The notes under the pieces: model-generated
Database searches by the model: none
The model's input: only the letters and a program-made list of their open reading frames with translations
What the model was told of the DNA's origin: nothing
Position numbers and translations under genes: made by a program
Part shown: positions 7,085 through 16,477 of the stretch, piece by piece
How positions within the stretch are numbered: the first letter of the stretch is position 1
Layout: each line of letters starts with the position of its first letter
DNA from: an uncultured bacterium
GTDB lineage: Bacteria > Verrucomicrobiota > Kiritimatiellia > RFP12 > CAIWXQ01
DNA length: 43,188 nucleotides
Assembly: GCA_903916675.1 (NCBI GenBank)
Contig: CAIWXQ010000035.1
Coordinates: 1 to 43,188, forward strand
Direction: 5' to 3'

Positions 7085-7952
7085 GCGCCGCAACCTCCGG
7101 ACCGGACTGCTTTTCGTGAGCCCGTGGATTGTCGGGTTTTTCATGTTCACGCTCTACCCGGTGGCGGCGTCGCTCTTCTTTTCGTGCTGCGACTACGACG
7201 TGCTCTCCGCGCCGATCTGGGTGGGAGGGATGAATTACCGCGACCTGGCGGTGGACCGCGTCTTCTGGCAGTCGCTCAACAACACGCTGCTTTTCAGTCT
7301 GCTGTCGCTGCCGCTGGGGATGATCCTTGCCCTGCTGCTGGCGATCCTGTTGAACCAGCCGGTGCGCGGCCGCGGCGCGTTCCGTGCGATCTTCTTCCTG
7401 CCGTCGCTGGTGCCGCTGGTGGCCGGCGCCATGGTCTGGCTGTGGATCCTGAACGGCAGGCTGGGGCTGTTGAACCAGTTTCTCGGTATGCTGGGCGTAC
7501 AGCATCCGCCGCAGTGGATGAGCGATCCGCTCTGGACCAAGCCGGCGCTTGTGCTGATGTCGCTCTGGGGAGTGGGGAACTCGGTGGTGATCTACCTGGC
7601 TTCACTGCAGGACGTGCCACGCTCGCTTTATGAGGCAGCCGAGATCGACGGCGCCTCGGCTTGGATGCGGCTGCGGCACGTGACCCTGCCGATGATCTCG
7701 CCGGTGATCTACTTCAACCTGATCATCGGGATCATCGGCACGCTGCAGACATTTGCCTCGGCGTACGTGCTGTTTAACGGCGGTGGGCCGGGCCGATCGG
7801 CGCTCTTCTATGCGGTCTACCTCTACCAGAACGCCTTTGAGTTCCGGCAGATGGGGTACGCTTGCGCCATGGCCTGGCTGCTCTTCCTGCTGATCCTCGG
7901 GCTCACCTGGCTGGCGACCCGCGCCACGCGGAAACATGTGTTCTATCAGTAG
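7071..7952 (+). CDS. ABC sugar transporter permease, MalF/UgpA type
   Basis: Inner-membrane permease of 293 residues with about six helices, starting MNSRERRNLRTGLLFVSPWIVG as typical for UgpA-like proteins. The EAA loop that docks on the ATPase is present from about residue 188 (EAAEIDGASAWMRLRHVTLP). GTG 7071 is chosen: AAGGAG lies at 7055-7060 and the gene overlaps the binding-protein gene by 14 nt. The partner permease (MalG/UgpE type) that normally follows is absent. Instead there is a short gap and then the convergent cardiolipin synthase gene. The locus must borrow a second permease and an MsmX-like ATPase from elsewhere, or it is a truncated operon. Confidence 0.92.
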   Translation: MNSRERRNLRTGLLFVSPWIVGFFMFTLYPVAASLFFSCCDYDVLSAPIWVGGMNYRDLAVDRVFWQSLNNTLLFSLLSLPLGMILALLLAILLNQPVRGRGAFRAIFFLPSLVPLVAGAMVWLWILNGRLGLLNQFLGMLGVQHPPQWMSDPLWTKPALVLMSLWGVGNSVVIYLASLQDVPRSLYEAAEIDGASAWMRLRHVTLPMISPVIYFNLIIGIIGTLQTFASAYVLFNGGGPGRSALFYAVYLYQNAFEFRQMGYACAMAWLLFLLILGLTWLATRATRKHVFYQ

Positions 7953-8057
7953 GCGAATGTTGTAGCCGCGGCCGCTGGTCGTAGTTGCAGAACGCTCGGT
8001 GCGCTCGTGCCTCTCTGAGCCCTCTGTGTCCTTTTCACTCGTGTTCTTCGAGGTGCG

Positions 8058-9575
8058 TCACGCGATGGGCGAGAGCAGGCTGCAGAAATTCTCGACGAGA
8101 CGGCGGCGGAGGGGGCGCAGGCGCCAGGCGGCTAGCAGGACTTCGTGGCTGCGGGCAAAATCGCCGGTCAGGACGCGCTTGAGCGCCACGCCAAAGCGTT
8201 CGTCCAGAACCAGGAGGCTGTTCTCGTAGTTCAATCGCAGGCTGCGCGTGTCGAGGTTGGCGCTGCCGATCAGGGCGATGGCGTCGTCCACCAGCATCGC
8301 CTTGGCGTGCAGGAAGGGTGACGGCAGTTCGAAAATGCGCACGCCGGCCAGCAGGAGATCATCGTACAGCGCCCGCGAGGCATGGCCGACGTAGGCGTGG
8401 TTGTTGACTGCCGGCACGAGCACCTGTACATCCACGCCGCGCAGCGCGGCGCAGCGCAGTGCACGCTGGATCTCCGGCGGCGGCACGAAATACGGCGTGA
8501 CAATCAGCACTTGGCGGCGCGCGCCGGTGATGGTGGCGAAAAGTGCATCGAGCAGGGTGTCGCTCTCCGCTGCGGTGGGGCCGTTTGTCAGCAGACGCAC
8601 AGGGATTCCTCCGACTGCCGGTGTCGGGGGAAAATATTCCGGCGAGAGGAGTGTTTCAGGCGACTCGTCCGTCATGTAGTACCAGTCGCGCAGGAAGGAG
8701 TACTGCAGTTCCAGAGTAGCCGGGCCTTCGACGCGGAAGTGGTAGTCGTGCGTGGGCTGTTGATGTCTGTGTTGGCGGTAGACATCGTAAAAATTTATGC
8801 CGCCGGTGTAGCCGACGACGCCATCTACTACGAGAATCTTGCGGTGGTTGCGGAGGTTGATCTGGAACTGCCGCTTGAAGAGGTTGACCTGCGAGAAGCC
8901 GATGACGCGCAAATGCGGTCGATTGGCATACGTTCTGAAAAAACCGCGCAGGCGGGCGGCTGCCGATCCGAAGGAATCATACAGCACCCGAACCTCCACG
9001 CCGGCGGCGGCGCGCTCCGCCAAGGCCTCCATCAACTCGCGACCGGTCTCGTCAGGTCCGATGATGTAGGATTGCAGGTGGATGTGGTTCTTCGCGCCAC
9101 GGATCGCAGCAAACATATCAGGATAGGCTTCGCGTGCGTCCACGAGGATGCGCAGGGCGTTGCCGCCGAGCAGCGGGTGGTTGGGCGCCAGGCGGTTGAG
9201 GAAGGTATTGAGATGCTGCGCATGTTCTCCGGTCGGCTGCGCGAGAAGTCCGGTGCGCAGGCCGCGCCAATAGGCGAGGGGGCTCTCCTCCTGCTCGCGC
9301 AGACTGCGGTTCGAGTGAAAGGTCTGGTCAGACTTGTGCTTCTGCCACCCCTTCTCCCGGACGCGGTTGATGCCGAACATCAAGTAGAGCAGGGCTCCTA
9401 GGCCCGGTGCCACCCAGACACCGAACAGCCAGGTTAGCGTGGAGCGAGGGTCGCGAGGTCGCAGCAGACAGTGGATCGCCACGGCGGCAAATAGCCCGAC
9501 ATGTGCCCACATGCCGAATTCCAGATGGCGCAAGTCCATCGGATCGTAGACGCTCCATGCCAACAACAGCACCAT
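8058..9575 (-). CDS. cls: cardiolipin synthase (phospholipase D superfamily)
   Basis: 505 residues. Two N-terminal membrane helices (about residues 23-40 and 47-67) are followed by two HKD phosphatidyltransferase motifs: His244-Lys246-Asp251 in HRKILVVDG and His423-Lys425-Asp430 in HAKAMLVDDAIALIGSAN. The enzyme joins two phosphatidylglycerols into cardiolipin at the inner membrane, as in the ClsA family (usually 480-510 aa). The start at 9575 gives full length. Met13 at 9539 is an alternative and would leave a normal 5' leader behind the candidate promoter at 9582-9610. The frame is open far upstream on this strand, but that part is antisense to the histidine kinase gene and is discarded. 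Divergent from the kinase gene. Confidence 0.93.
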   Translation of the reverse strand: MVLLLAWSVYDPMDLRHLEFGMWAHVGLFAAVAIHCLLRPRDPRSTLTWLFGVWVAPGLGALLYLMFGINRVREKGWQKHKSDQTFHSNRSLREQEESPLAYWRGLRTGLLAQPTGEHAQHLNTFLNRLAPNHPLLGGNALRILVDAREAYPDMFAAIRGAKNHIHLQSYIIGPDETGRELMEALAERAAAGVEVRVLYDSFGSAAARLRGFFRTYANRPHLRVIGFSQVNLFKRQFQINLRNHRKILVVDGVVGYTGGINFYDVYRQHRHQQPTHDYHFRVEGPATLELQYSFLRDWYYMTDESPETLLSPEYFPPTPAVGGIPVRLLTNGPTAAESDTLLDALFATITGARRQVLIVTPYFVPPPEIQRALRCAALRGVDVQVLVPAVNNHAYVGHASRALYDDLLLAGVRIFELPSPFLHAKAMLVDDAIALIGSANLDTRSLRLNYENSLLVLDERFGVALKRVLTGDFARSHEVLLAAWRLRPLRRRLVENFCSLLSPIA

Positions 9576-9581
9576 GCGCAA

Positions 9582-9610
9582 AGAATAACTGTCATTTTTG
9601 CACTTGTCCA
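9582..9610 (-). promoter_or_regulatory. Candidate sigma-70 promoter for cls
   Basis: On the minus strand TGGACA (9610-9605), a 17-bp spacer, then TATTCT (9587-9582). The -10 box ends only 6 nt before the ATG at 9575. Transcription would therefore start at or just inside that codon, favouring either a leaderless message or use of Met13 at 9539. Confidence 0.4.
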
Positions 9611-9671
9611 GTTGCGCGTAAGCGGATAAAGAGTATGCGTCGTTTTGACCCATCGTGAGGTTTTGGCGCAG

Positions 9672-10853
9672 ATGTCGTCCGGATTCTTTGATCGTCTGGC
9701 CGCACGGCTGGATAAAGTTGACCCGGGCAGCCTGCAGGCGCAACTGTTGCGTCTGGCGCGGGAGCGTGGCTTTCTGGAGACGATCTTCCAGTCGATCCAG
9801 GAAGGCGTACTGGTGATCGACAACGATGGAAAGCTGCTGTACGCCAACCGTGCGGCAGAACAGTTCATCGGGTTCGAGTTCGCCCGCGTACGTGGGCGGT
9901 CGGTCGAGCGCTATCTGCGCGACTTGGACTGGAACCGGTTGCTGGGGGTGGAGGATGAACCGGGCACCGCGCGGCTCCTGACGCACGAGCTGGAGATCAC
10001 CTATCCGGAGCATCGCTTTCTGGCGGTCTATGCAGTGCCGCTGCCAGTGCAGGAGGAGACAGGCAAGAGCGTGCTGATCATCTTCCGCGACGTCACGCGC
10101 GACCGTCTGCAGGAGATCGATGCGCTGGATGGCGAGCGGCTGAACGCGGTGCGCCTGCTGGCTGCGGGCGTGGCGCACGAAATCGGCAACCCGCTCAATG
10201 CGCTGAACATCCACCTGCAGCTTCTGGCGCGCGAGGTGGCGGCGCTTCCGGAAGCGTCCCGCGCCGGACTGACAGACCTGGTGGAGGTCGCCCGCACCGA
10301 GGTGGGGCGGCTGGACAACATCATCGCCCAGTTCCTGCGCGCGCTGCGCCCCTCCAAGCCGCAGTTCGAGCTGGCGTCGCCGGACGAGGCGCTGCAGGAG
10401 ACGCTGCGTCTGATGAAGGCCGACATCGAGAACCGCCGCATTGCGGTCTCCATCGAGTGTCCGGACGCGGTGCCGAGGGTCTTCATCGACCCCCAGCAGA
10501 TCAAGCAGGTTTTCTTCAACCTGATCAAAAACGCGCTCGAGGCCATGCCCGACGGCGGTGCGCTGAAGATCGCCTTTGGCGTGGGCGACGTATTTCTGAC
10601 CATCGCCTTCCAGGACACCGGCCACGGCATTCCAGCAAGTGACATGGGACGGATCTTCGAGCCGTACCACACCACCAAGTCCAAGGGAACCGGGCTGGGG
10701 CTGATGATCGTGCAGCGCATCGTGCAGGAACACGGCGGGCAGATCGAGGTCTCCAGTAAGCCGCGAGCCGGCACCTGCTTCCGCGTCCTGCTGCCGCTCG
10801 CCGACCGCCGTATCCGCATGCTGCAATCGCCGGTCAAGAGAGAGAGTCAGTAG
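9672..10853 (+). CDS. soluble PAS-domain sensor histidine kinase (NtrB-like)
   Basis: 393-residue kinase without membrane segments. A short N-terminal helix leads to a PAS domain (about residues 35-140; VLVIDNDGKLLYANRAAEQFIG). The HisKA dimerisation helix has the phospho-acceptor His169 in GVAHEIGNPLNALNIHLQ. The HATPase domain carries the N box (FFNLIKNALEAMPDGG), G1 box (DTGHGIP), F box (IFEPYHTTK) and G2 box (GTGLGL). It autophosphorylates and passes phosphate to the NtrC-type regulator encoded 58 nt downstream. The ATG at 9672 has GAGG 11 nt upstream; TTG 9645 is an in-frame alternative. The signal is unknown but presumably cytoplasmic. Confidence 0.92.
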   Translation: MSSGFFDRLAARLDKVDPGSLQAQLLRLARERGFLETIFQSIQEGVLVIDNDGKLLYANRAAEQFIGFEFARVRGRSVERYLRDLDWNRLLGVEDEPGTARLLTHELEITYPEHRFLAVYAVPLPVQEETGKSVLIIFRDVTRDRLQEIDALDGERLNAVRLLAAGVAHEIGNPLNALNIHLQLLAREVAALPEASRAGLTDLVEVARTEVGRLDNIIAQFLRALRPSKPQFELASPDEALQETLRLMKADIENRRIAVSIECPDAVPRVFIDPQQIKQVFFNLIKNALEAMPDGGALKIAFGVGDVFLTIAFQDTGHGIPASDMGRIFEPYHTTKSKGTGLGLMIVQRIVQEHGGQIEVSSKPRAGTCFRVLLPLADRRIRMLQSPVKRESQ

Positions 10854-10911
10854 TCATTCGTCTTTGGGTCTTTTTGATTGAATCGAATGGCACGACGTAC
10901 GGAGCACGCGC

Positions 10912-12312
10912 ATGACTGACGTTCCTTCCAATATCAAACGCCCCATCGTCCTGATCGTGGACGACGACCGCCATACCCGCGAAGGGTTGCAACGCGCCCT
11001 GCAGCGTCATTACGCCGTGCGCCTGGCGGAGGACGCCAACCGGGCGCTGGAGCAACTGGCGGACAACGAGGTGGACGTGCTCCTCTCGGACCTGCGCATG
11101 CCGGGCACGGACGGCCTCGGCCTGCTGCGTCGCGCGCAGGCGCAGCATCCGGCCACGATCTGCATCCTGCTGACTGCGTACGGCTCCGTCGAGACTGCCG
11201 TGGAGGCTATGAAGCAGGGGGCATATGATTTTTTGACCAAGCCGGTCAACCTCGACCACCTGGACCTGCTGATCGAACGCGCCCTGCGTTCACGGAACAT
11301 GGAAGAGCGCAACCGCGACCTCCAGGCGCAGCTCGACAGCAAGTACGGCATGGAAAGCCTGATCGGCGACTCGCCGGCTATGCAGCGGGTGTTCGACACA
11401 ATTCGCCAGGCGGCGCCCACTGCGGCCACGGTGCTGATCCAGGGGCCAAGCGGCACGGGCAAGGAACTGGTGGCCCAGGCGATCCACCGCCTCAGCCCGC
11501 GCGCCAAGGGGCCGTTTGTGGCCGTGCACTGCGCCGCGCTCGCCCCCACGCTGCTGGAAAGCGAGCTCTTCGGCCACGAAAAGGGAGCATTCACCGGCGC
11601 GGCGGCCCGCCGCAAAGGGCGATTTGAGCTGGCCGACGGAGGTACGCTCCTTCTCGACGAGATTTCTGAGATCGACACTGCCACGCAGGTCAAACTGCTG
11701 CGCGTATTGGAAGAGCGACGCTTCGAGCGCGTCGGCGGCAACGAGCCGATCGAGGTGGACATCCGCCTGATTGCCGCCACGAACCGCGACCTGCAGGCGC
11801 GCGTGGCCGAGGGAAAGTTTCGCGAGGATCTCTTTTTCCGCCTGAACGTAGTGGACATACACCTGCCGCCGCTGGCGGAGCGCACGGGCGACATCCCGAT
11901 GCTCTGCGACCACTTTCTGCGGGAATGCGCGGCGCGTAATGGAAAGCCCGTCCCCGGCATCACGCCGGACGCAGTGAACCTGCTGACCGCCTACCCGTGG
12001 CCGGGTAACGTGCGCGAACTACGCAACACGATCGAGAAGATGGTGGTGCTCGGTAGTGGCGATAAGCTGACGGCGCGCGATGTACCGGCCGCGATCCGAG
12101 AGATCGGCCGCGAGCACCTGCCCGTGGCACGTGGCGCACCGGTTGCCGGGGGCCTGCTGGCGGACACGGAACGCGAGGCGATCTTTGCTGCCCTGCGCCA
12201 GCAGAAAGGTAACCGCAGTCGCGCGGCGCTCGACCTGGGGATCAGCCGGCGCACACTGCATCGCAAACTGAACGAATACCGGACGCAGGGGATTCTGCCG
12301 CCGGCGGAATAA
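10912..12312 (+). CDS. NtrC-family sigma-54-dependent response regulator
   Basis: 466 residues in three modules. The receiver domain (about 10-125) has Asp60 in DLRMPGTDG as phospho-acceptor. The AAA+ sigma-54 activation domain (about 145-375) has the Walker A motif GPSGTGKE (Lys184), an intact GAFTGA loop at 225-230 that contacts sigma-54, Walker B LLLDEISEID, and the ATNRDL and YPWPGNVREL segments. A C-terminal Fis-type helix-turn-helix is present (NRSRAALDLGISRRTLHRKL). Together with the preceding kinase it forms a complete two-component system that would open sigma-54 promoters. No target is identifiable; no clear -24/-12 GG-N10-GC site was picked out in the window by eye. Confidence 0.95.
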   Translation: MTDVPSNIKRPIVLIVDDDRHTREGLQRALQRHYAVRLAEDANRALEQLADNEVDVLLSDLRMPGTDGLGLLRRAQAQHPATICILLTAYGSVETAVEAMKQGAYDFLTKPVNLDHLDLLIERALRSRNMEERNRDLQAQLDSKYGMESLIGDSPAMQRVFDTIRQAAPTAATVLIQGPSGTGKELVAQAIHRLSPRAKGPFVAVHCAALAPTLLESELFGHEKGAFTGAAARRKGRFELADGGTLLLDEISEIDTATQVKLLRVLEERRFERVGGNEPIEVDIRLIAATNRDLQARVAEGKFREDLFFRLNVVDIHLPPLAERTGDIPMLCDHFLRECAARNGKPVPGITPDAVNLLTAYPWPGNVRELRNTIEKMVVLGSGDKLTARDVPAAIREIGREHLPVARGAPVAGGLLADTEREAIFAALRQQKGNRSRAALDLGISRRTLHRKLNEYRTQGILPPAE

Positions 12313-12318
12313 TTCGGA

Positions 12319-12337
12319 GGCAATCGGCGCGATTGCC
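12319..12337. terminator. Bidirectional terminator hairpin
   Basis: GGCAATCG-GCG-CGATTGCC is a perfect 8-bp stem with a 3-nt loop. It sits in the 35-bp gap between the convergent response-regulator and RRM-protein genes. T-tracts are weak on both sides. Confidence 0.6.
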
Positions 12338-12347
12338 CACGAATGAT

Positions 12348-12665
12348 TTACCAGCGCTCTTCGCGCCGGTCGCCGCGCGGACGATCATTGCCGCCGCGGA
12401 AGCCGCCGCCGCGCTCATCGCGCGGCTTGGGCTGCGACTCGTTGATGCGCAGCTTGCGCCCCATGAAGTCGTAGCCGTTCAGTGCGTCGATGGCCTTCTG
12501 TGCGCCAGTGTTGTCCGGCATCGAGACAAAACCGAAGCCCTTCGACTGTCCCGTGATGCGGTCGATAATGACGTGTACGGACGCGACCTCGCCGTGGGGC
12601 GCGAAAAGCCCCTTCAGATCTTCATCTGTCGCCTTATAAGTAAGATTGCCGACGTAGATTTCCAT
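12348..12665 (-). CDS. RRM-type RNA-binding protein
   Basis: 105-residue single-RRM protein of the small bacterial or cyanobacterial RNP type. RNP2 is IYVGNL (residues 3-8) and RNP1 is KGFGFVSM in the middle. The C-terminal tail is rich in Arg and Gly (RGGGFRGGNDRPRGDRR). It binds single-stranded RNA and is thought to act as an RNA chaperone, often cold-induced in this family. The start at 12665 gives the canonical MEIYVGNL opening, with GAGGCGGGAC just upstream; a longer frame to 12767 is unlikely. It faces the two-component genes across a shared hairpin and diverges from the repeat-protein gene. Confidence 0.93.
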   Translation of the reverse strand: MEIYVGNLTYKATDEDLKGLFAPHGEVASVHVIIDRITGQSKGFGFVSMPDNTGAQKAIDALNGYDFMGRKLRINESQPKPRDERGGGFRGGNDRPRGDRREERW

Positions 12666-12760
12666 GTCCCGCCTCGTGTCCTGCATCCAAGATTTGACGT
12701 ACTTTATCCGGAAATTGGCGCGCCTGACAACTGCAAAACGCACCGCTTTGCGTTGCAAGC

Positions 12761-12789
12761 TCGACACTTCCCGACGTCGGTTCTATTAT
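12761..12789 (+). promoter_or_regulatory. Candidate sigma-70 promoter for the 32-residue-repeat protein gene
   Basis: TCGACA (12761-12766), a 17-bp spacer, then TATTAT (12784-12789): five of six matches in each box with ideal spacing. It is 67 bp ahead of the ATG at 12856. An inverted AACGC/GCGTT pair lies just upstream (about 12737-12755). Confidence 0.55.
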
Positions 12790-12855
12790 CTTTGCGTCAG
12801 GACTTTCCGGGGCGGATGGCTGACGTTGGAGCCTGACGGTTTTCTGGAGAAGCAC

Positions 12856-14898
12856 ATGCAAAACCTTCCTCCGTCTCGGTTGGCGCTGATCGTCCTGCTG
12901 GCGTTGAGTGTGGGCATCCTGATTGGACAGCATGGTGTGCTGATCCCGGCGCCGATACGCACCCGGCTGGCGCATGCAGAAACCCAGGCCTCGATGGACG
13001 CGCCGACCATGGCGAGCCATGCAGTTGTCGCGAGCCGCCCGGTCGCTGGAACCGGCGCGGTGTTGCGCGCTGCCGGCGGAGAAACGTCGGCTCGCAGGAA
13101 GATCCCCTTGGCTGAGGTGGATGCAGCCATCCGGAGCGCGCTGAAACTGGACGCTCGCAAGCGCAACCCGGCGCTGCACGAACTGGCGGATGGGATCTCC
13201 TCTGCTGACATCCCCGCTGCGCTGGCCCTGGCAGAGAAGATCGCCAATCAGCAGGCCCGCAACTACCTGATTCGGACGCTGCTGGATCGATTGGCTGCGC
13301 AGGACCCTGTTGCGGCGATGCGCTACGCACAGGGCGTCGCAAACCGACCCCTGCGGCAGCAGCTGCAGAATACAGTCCTGAATGCCTGGATCACGAAGGA
13401 CCGTTCCGCGGCGCTGGCATTTCTGGCCAAACTGCCGGCCGGCTCCGACCGCAATCAGGCGGTTCAGGGCGCGGTCGGCCCGCTGGCGCGGCTCGACCCG
13501 CAGGCGGCGATCGATCTGGTCAACCAGTTGCCGACCGGGCAATCGCGGAATAATGCGCTGCAGAACATTGCCTCGCAATGGATACAGAAGGATGCTGACG
13601 CGGCGATGGCCTGGATACTTGCGATGCCGGATGGTGTGCAGAAGAACAACCTCTTGGCCAACGTCAGCTGGCAGTGGGCGAACAAGGATCCGGCCGCCGC
13701 CGCGGCCATGGTCAAGACGCTCCCTTCGGGCCAGGCCGCCAACAACCTGATCATGAACGTCGCCTCATCCTGGGCCAGTGACGACCCGACCGCCGCCCTG
13801 GCCTGGGTGCTTTCCCTCCCGGGCAACCGTGGCCGCGAATGGGCGCTTCAGAGCGTGTTTTCCTCTCTGGCGCAATCCGATCTGGAGGCTGCCATGCGGC
13901 AGGTTGATTCCCTGCCGGCCGGACGCATCCGCAGCCAGGCGATCGGCAACATTGCCAACGTGATTGCCCAGAATGATCCCGCCCGTGCCGTGGAATGGGT
14001 TCGATCCCTGCCGACTGGATCGCAGCAGACCGCAGTGCTCCGCAACTTGATCTCTTCCCTCTGCTATTCCGATCCGGACGCAGCCATCCAAATAGCGTCG
14101 TCGCTCCCCGCCGGCGCGGCGCGCGAAAACTGCCTGCAGCAGATCGCCAGCGGAATGGCCAACTCCGATCCCACCCGCGCCATTGAGTGGATCGCGCAGT
14201 TTCCGGATACCCCCGGCCGCGCGAACACGCTCAACAACGTGGTGATGCAGTGGGCATATAACGACCCGCCGGCCGCAGCCGCGTACGCGCTGAAACTTCC
14301 GGACAACGAGGCGCGAAACAATCTGTTGGGCAACATTGCCAGCGCCTGGGGGAACAACGACCCGGTTGCGGCCGTCACATGGGCCGCCGGCCTGCCCAAC
14401 GCGCAGCCTCCGTATCCACTGGTGAACGCGGTGCAGGGGTGGGCCAACTCCGCGCCGGAAGATGCCGCAGCATATGTGGCTACGCTCCCGGCCGGCGTCC
14501 TGCAGGATGCGGTTGCGCTGCCGGTGGTCAACGTCTGGTCCTGGCAGGATCCAGAGGCTGCCGCACGCTGGGTGGCGGCGTTTCCCGCTGGCGAACTGCA
14601 GGCCAACGCCTGTCGCCAGGTCGCGCAGGCTTGGAGCCAGAACGATTCGGACGGTGCAAAAACCTGGGCCCTGGCGCTCTCCCGTGGCAATGCGCGCGAC
14701 ACGGCCCTCGGCACAATCTGCGGCGTTTTGCAGCAGACCGACCCGGATGCCGCCGTGCAACTGGCCGCGCAGATCGATAACCCGCAGATGCGCGCCAGCG
14801 CGACTGCCAGCGCCACATCCGGCGGCGGCCGTAGTGTGTCCTTGTTTTATGGCACCCCGGGCGTTATGAACTCTGTTCAGACCATATGGAAACGCTGA
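12856..14898 (+). CDS. membrane-anchored protein of ~16 tandem 32-residue alpha-helical repeats
   Basis: 680 residues. An uncleaved signal anchor (about 8-25, [16 protein letters not shown]) is followed by an Ala/Val-rich linker. From about residue 142 to the end there are about sixteen tandem units of 31-33, mostly 32, residues. Each has the pattern W-A-x-x-D-P-x-A-A-x-x-W-V-x-x-L-P-x-G-x-x-R-x-x-A-L-x-x-I-A. The units should form an alpha-solenoid scaffold in the periplasm. I know similar WA-DP-AA-W repeats in verrucomicrobial proteins, but no assigned function. GGAG lies 8 nt before the ATG at 12856; the open frame upstream is disregarded because the anchor begins here. The stop is one nucleotide from the rmuC start, so the two are probably co-translated. 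Confidence 0.85.
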   Translation: MQNLPPSRLALIVLLALSVGILIGQHGVLIPAPIRTRLAHAETQASMDAPTMASHAVVASRPVAGTGAVLRAAGGETSARRKIPLAEVDAAIRSALKLDARKRNPALHELADGISSADIPAALALAEKIANQQARNYLIRTLLDRLAAQDPVAAMRYAQGVANRPLRQQLQNTVLNAWITKDRSAALAFLAKLPAGSDRNQAVQGAVGPLARLDPQAAIDLVNQLPTGQSRNNALQNIASQWIQKDADAAMAWILAMPDGVQKNNLLANVSWQWANKDPAAAAAMVKTLPSGQAANNLIMNVASSWASDDPTAALAWVLSLPGNRGREWALQSVFSSLAQSDLEAAMRQVDSLPAGRIRSQAIGNIANVIAQNDPARAVEWVRSLPTGSQQTAVLRNLISSLCYSDPDAAIQIASSLPAGAARENCLQQIASGMANSDPTRAIEWIAQFPDTPGRANTLNNVVMQWAYNDPPAAAAYALKLPDNEARNNLLGNIASAWGNNDPVAAVTWAAGLPNAQPPYPLVNAVQGWANSAPEDAAAYVATLPAGVLQDAVALPVVNVWSWQDPEAAARWVAAFPAGELQANACRQVAQAWSQNDSDGAKTWALALSRGNARDTALGTICGVLQQTDPDAAVQLAAQIDNPQMRASATASATSGGGRSVSLFYGTPGVMNSVQTIWKR

Positions 14899-14899
14899 C

Positions 14900-16255
14900 A
14901 TGGACACAAGTTCTCTGGTGATCGGTTTTGCCGCCGGCGGCGCGGTGCTTTGGCTGCTGGCCCGCGCCTCGGCCCTGCGGCTGCGTGCGGAGGCTGAACG
15001 CGATGGGGCAACCCTGCGCGAGCGCGCCGCCTCGCTGGAGGCGCAGGCGAATGCGCTGCGCGAGGTTGATGCAAAGCGGCAGGACGAGGTGCGCCGCTTG
15101 GCGGCCCGCGAGGCGGAACTGGCCGCCACGCTGCAGGCGGAGCGCGAGGCGGCCAAGGAGCGGCTCGCTCTCTTGGAGAACGCCCGTGAAAAGCTGGCCG
15201 ACGCCTTTAAGGCGCTTTCGGCCGATGCCCTGCAGAGCAACAACCGTTCATTCCTCGATCTCGCCCGCGCCGCGCTGGAGAAGACCCAGGAGCAGGCCAC
15301 GGGCGACCTCTCCCGCCGCCAGCAGGCTATCGACGAACTGATCCGCCCCGTGCGCGAGACCCTGGAGAAGTTCGAGCGTCGGGTGGGGGAGATCGAGCAG
15401 TCGCGCGCCGGCGCGTATGCCGGGCTGACCGCACAGATCGCCTCGCTGCGCACCGCGCAGGAGGGGTTGCAGAAGGAGACCGTCAACCTGGCCAAGGCGC
15501 TTGGCGCGCCGCAGTCTCGCGGCCGCTGGGGAGAGTTAACCCTGCGGCGTGTGGTGGAACTTGCCGGCATGCAGCGCTTCTGCGACTTCGACGAACAGGT
15601 GAACCTTCCTGGCGAGGAGGGGCGTCTGCGGCCCGACCTGATCGTGCGTCTCCCCGGTGGTCGCTGCGTGGCCGTGGACGCCAAGGCGCCGCTCACCGCC
15701 TTTCTCGAGGCCGGAGCTGCGGCGGACGACGCCGCGCGGCGCGCGAAGATGGGTGAGCACGCCCGCCGCCTCCGCGAGCACATCCGGGCGCTCGCCGCCA
15801 AAGGATACTGGGAGCGCCTCTCGCCTGCGCCGGAATTTGTCGTGTTGTTTCTACCCGGTGAGTCGTTCTACGGTGCCGCGCTAGAGGCCGATCCCAACCT
15901 GATCGAGGTCGGCGTCGAGAACCGCGTAGTGCTCGCCACGCCCACGACCCTGATCGCGCTGCTCAAGGCTGTGGCATTCGGCTGGCGGCAGGAGGCCCTG
16001 GCTGAGAACGCCGCCCACATCTCCGAACTCGGCCGCGAGTTGTACAAGCGGCTGGCCGACATGACCGGCCACTTCGAGGAACTCGGTGAACGTTTGCAGA
16101 AGGCCACCGAGAGCTACAACAAAGCTGTTGGCTCGCTCGAGTCGCGGGTGCTCGTGAGCGCGCGCCGCTTCGAGGAACTGCAAGCCGCGCCCCCGGACCA
16201 GTCGATCCCGCCGCTCCAGCCGGTCGAATTGCAGCCGCGCAAGGTTGGGGGATGA
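14900..16255 (+). CDS. rmuC: RmuC-family DNA recombination protein
   Basis: 451 residues, the usual size for RmuC. It has an N-terminal hydrophobic helix (about 5-23), a long Ala/Glu/Arg-rich coiled coil (about 25-190), then the RmuC nuclease-like core (PF02646). The core signature is [18 protein letters not shown] near residue 207, followed by [23 protein letters not shown], which contains the D-A-K of a restriction-endonuclease-like site, and late [20 protein letters not shown]. RmuC limits recombination at inverted repeats; the mechanism is not settled. The start is one nucleotide after the repeat-protein stop, implying an operon. In this context the repeat protein may be a partner. Confidence 0.93.
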   Translation: MDTSSLVIGFAAGGAVLWLLARASALRLRAEAERDGATLRERAASLEAQANALREVDAKRQDEVRRLAAREAELAATLQAEREAAKERLALLENAREKLADAFKALSADALQSNNRSFLDLARAALEKTQEQATGDLSRRQQAIDELIRPVRETLEKFERRVGEIEQSRAGAYAGLTAQIASLRTAQEGLQKETVNLAKALGAPQSRGRWGELTLRRVVELAGMQRFCDFDEQVNLPGEEGRLRPDLIVRLPGGRCVAVDAKAPLTAFLEAGAAADDAARRAKMGEHARRLREHIRALAAKGYWERLSPAPEFVVLFLPGESFYGAALEADPNLIEVGVENRVVLATPTTLIALLKAVAFGWRQEALAENAAHISELGRELYKRLADMTGHFEELGERLQKATESYNKAVGSLESRVLVSARRFEELQAAPPDQSIPPLQPVELQPRKVGG

Positions 16256-16435
16256 GAGCGGCTGGCGCAACATAAGAGACCGTTAACCGCAACGGAATCG
16301 GTCACGAAGGGCCGGAAGCGAAGGCGGAAGAACACAAAGGGAGCTTCGGCGCGCGGTCGGGACCCTTCCTACGCTTCGAGCACCTTCCTCTCCTTCGTGT
16401 CCGTATTTGCATGCATTTTCTTCCCCGCGCATTCC

Positions 16436-16446
16436 TGCTATAGTTT
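16436..16446 (+). promoter_or_regulatory. Extended -10 element TGCTATAGTTT
   Basis: It has the TG-N-TATAGT form of an extended -10 promoter, 31 bp before the MFS start. The identical TGCTATAGTTT recurs at 34042 ahead of the TIM-barrel gene. No good -35 is seen at proper spacing. Confidence 0.4.
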
Positions 16447-16477
16447 GTCATCGTTTTTTTTTGCAACCGGATCGCAC

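Noticed and set aside
9576-10826. Long minus-strand extension of the cls frame.
   Set aside because: It is antisense to the histidine kinase and adds no domain; the high GC content keeps the frame open.
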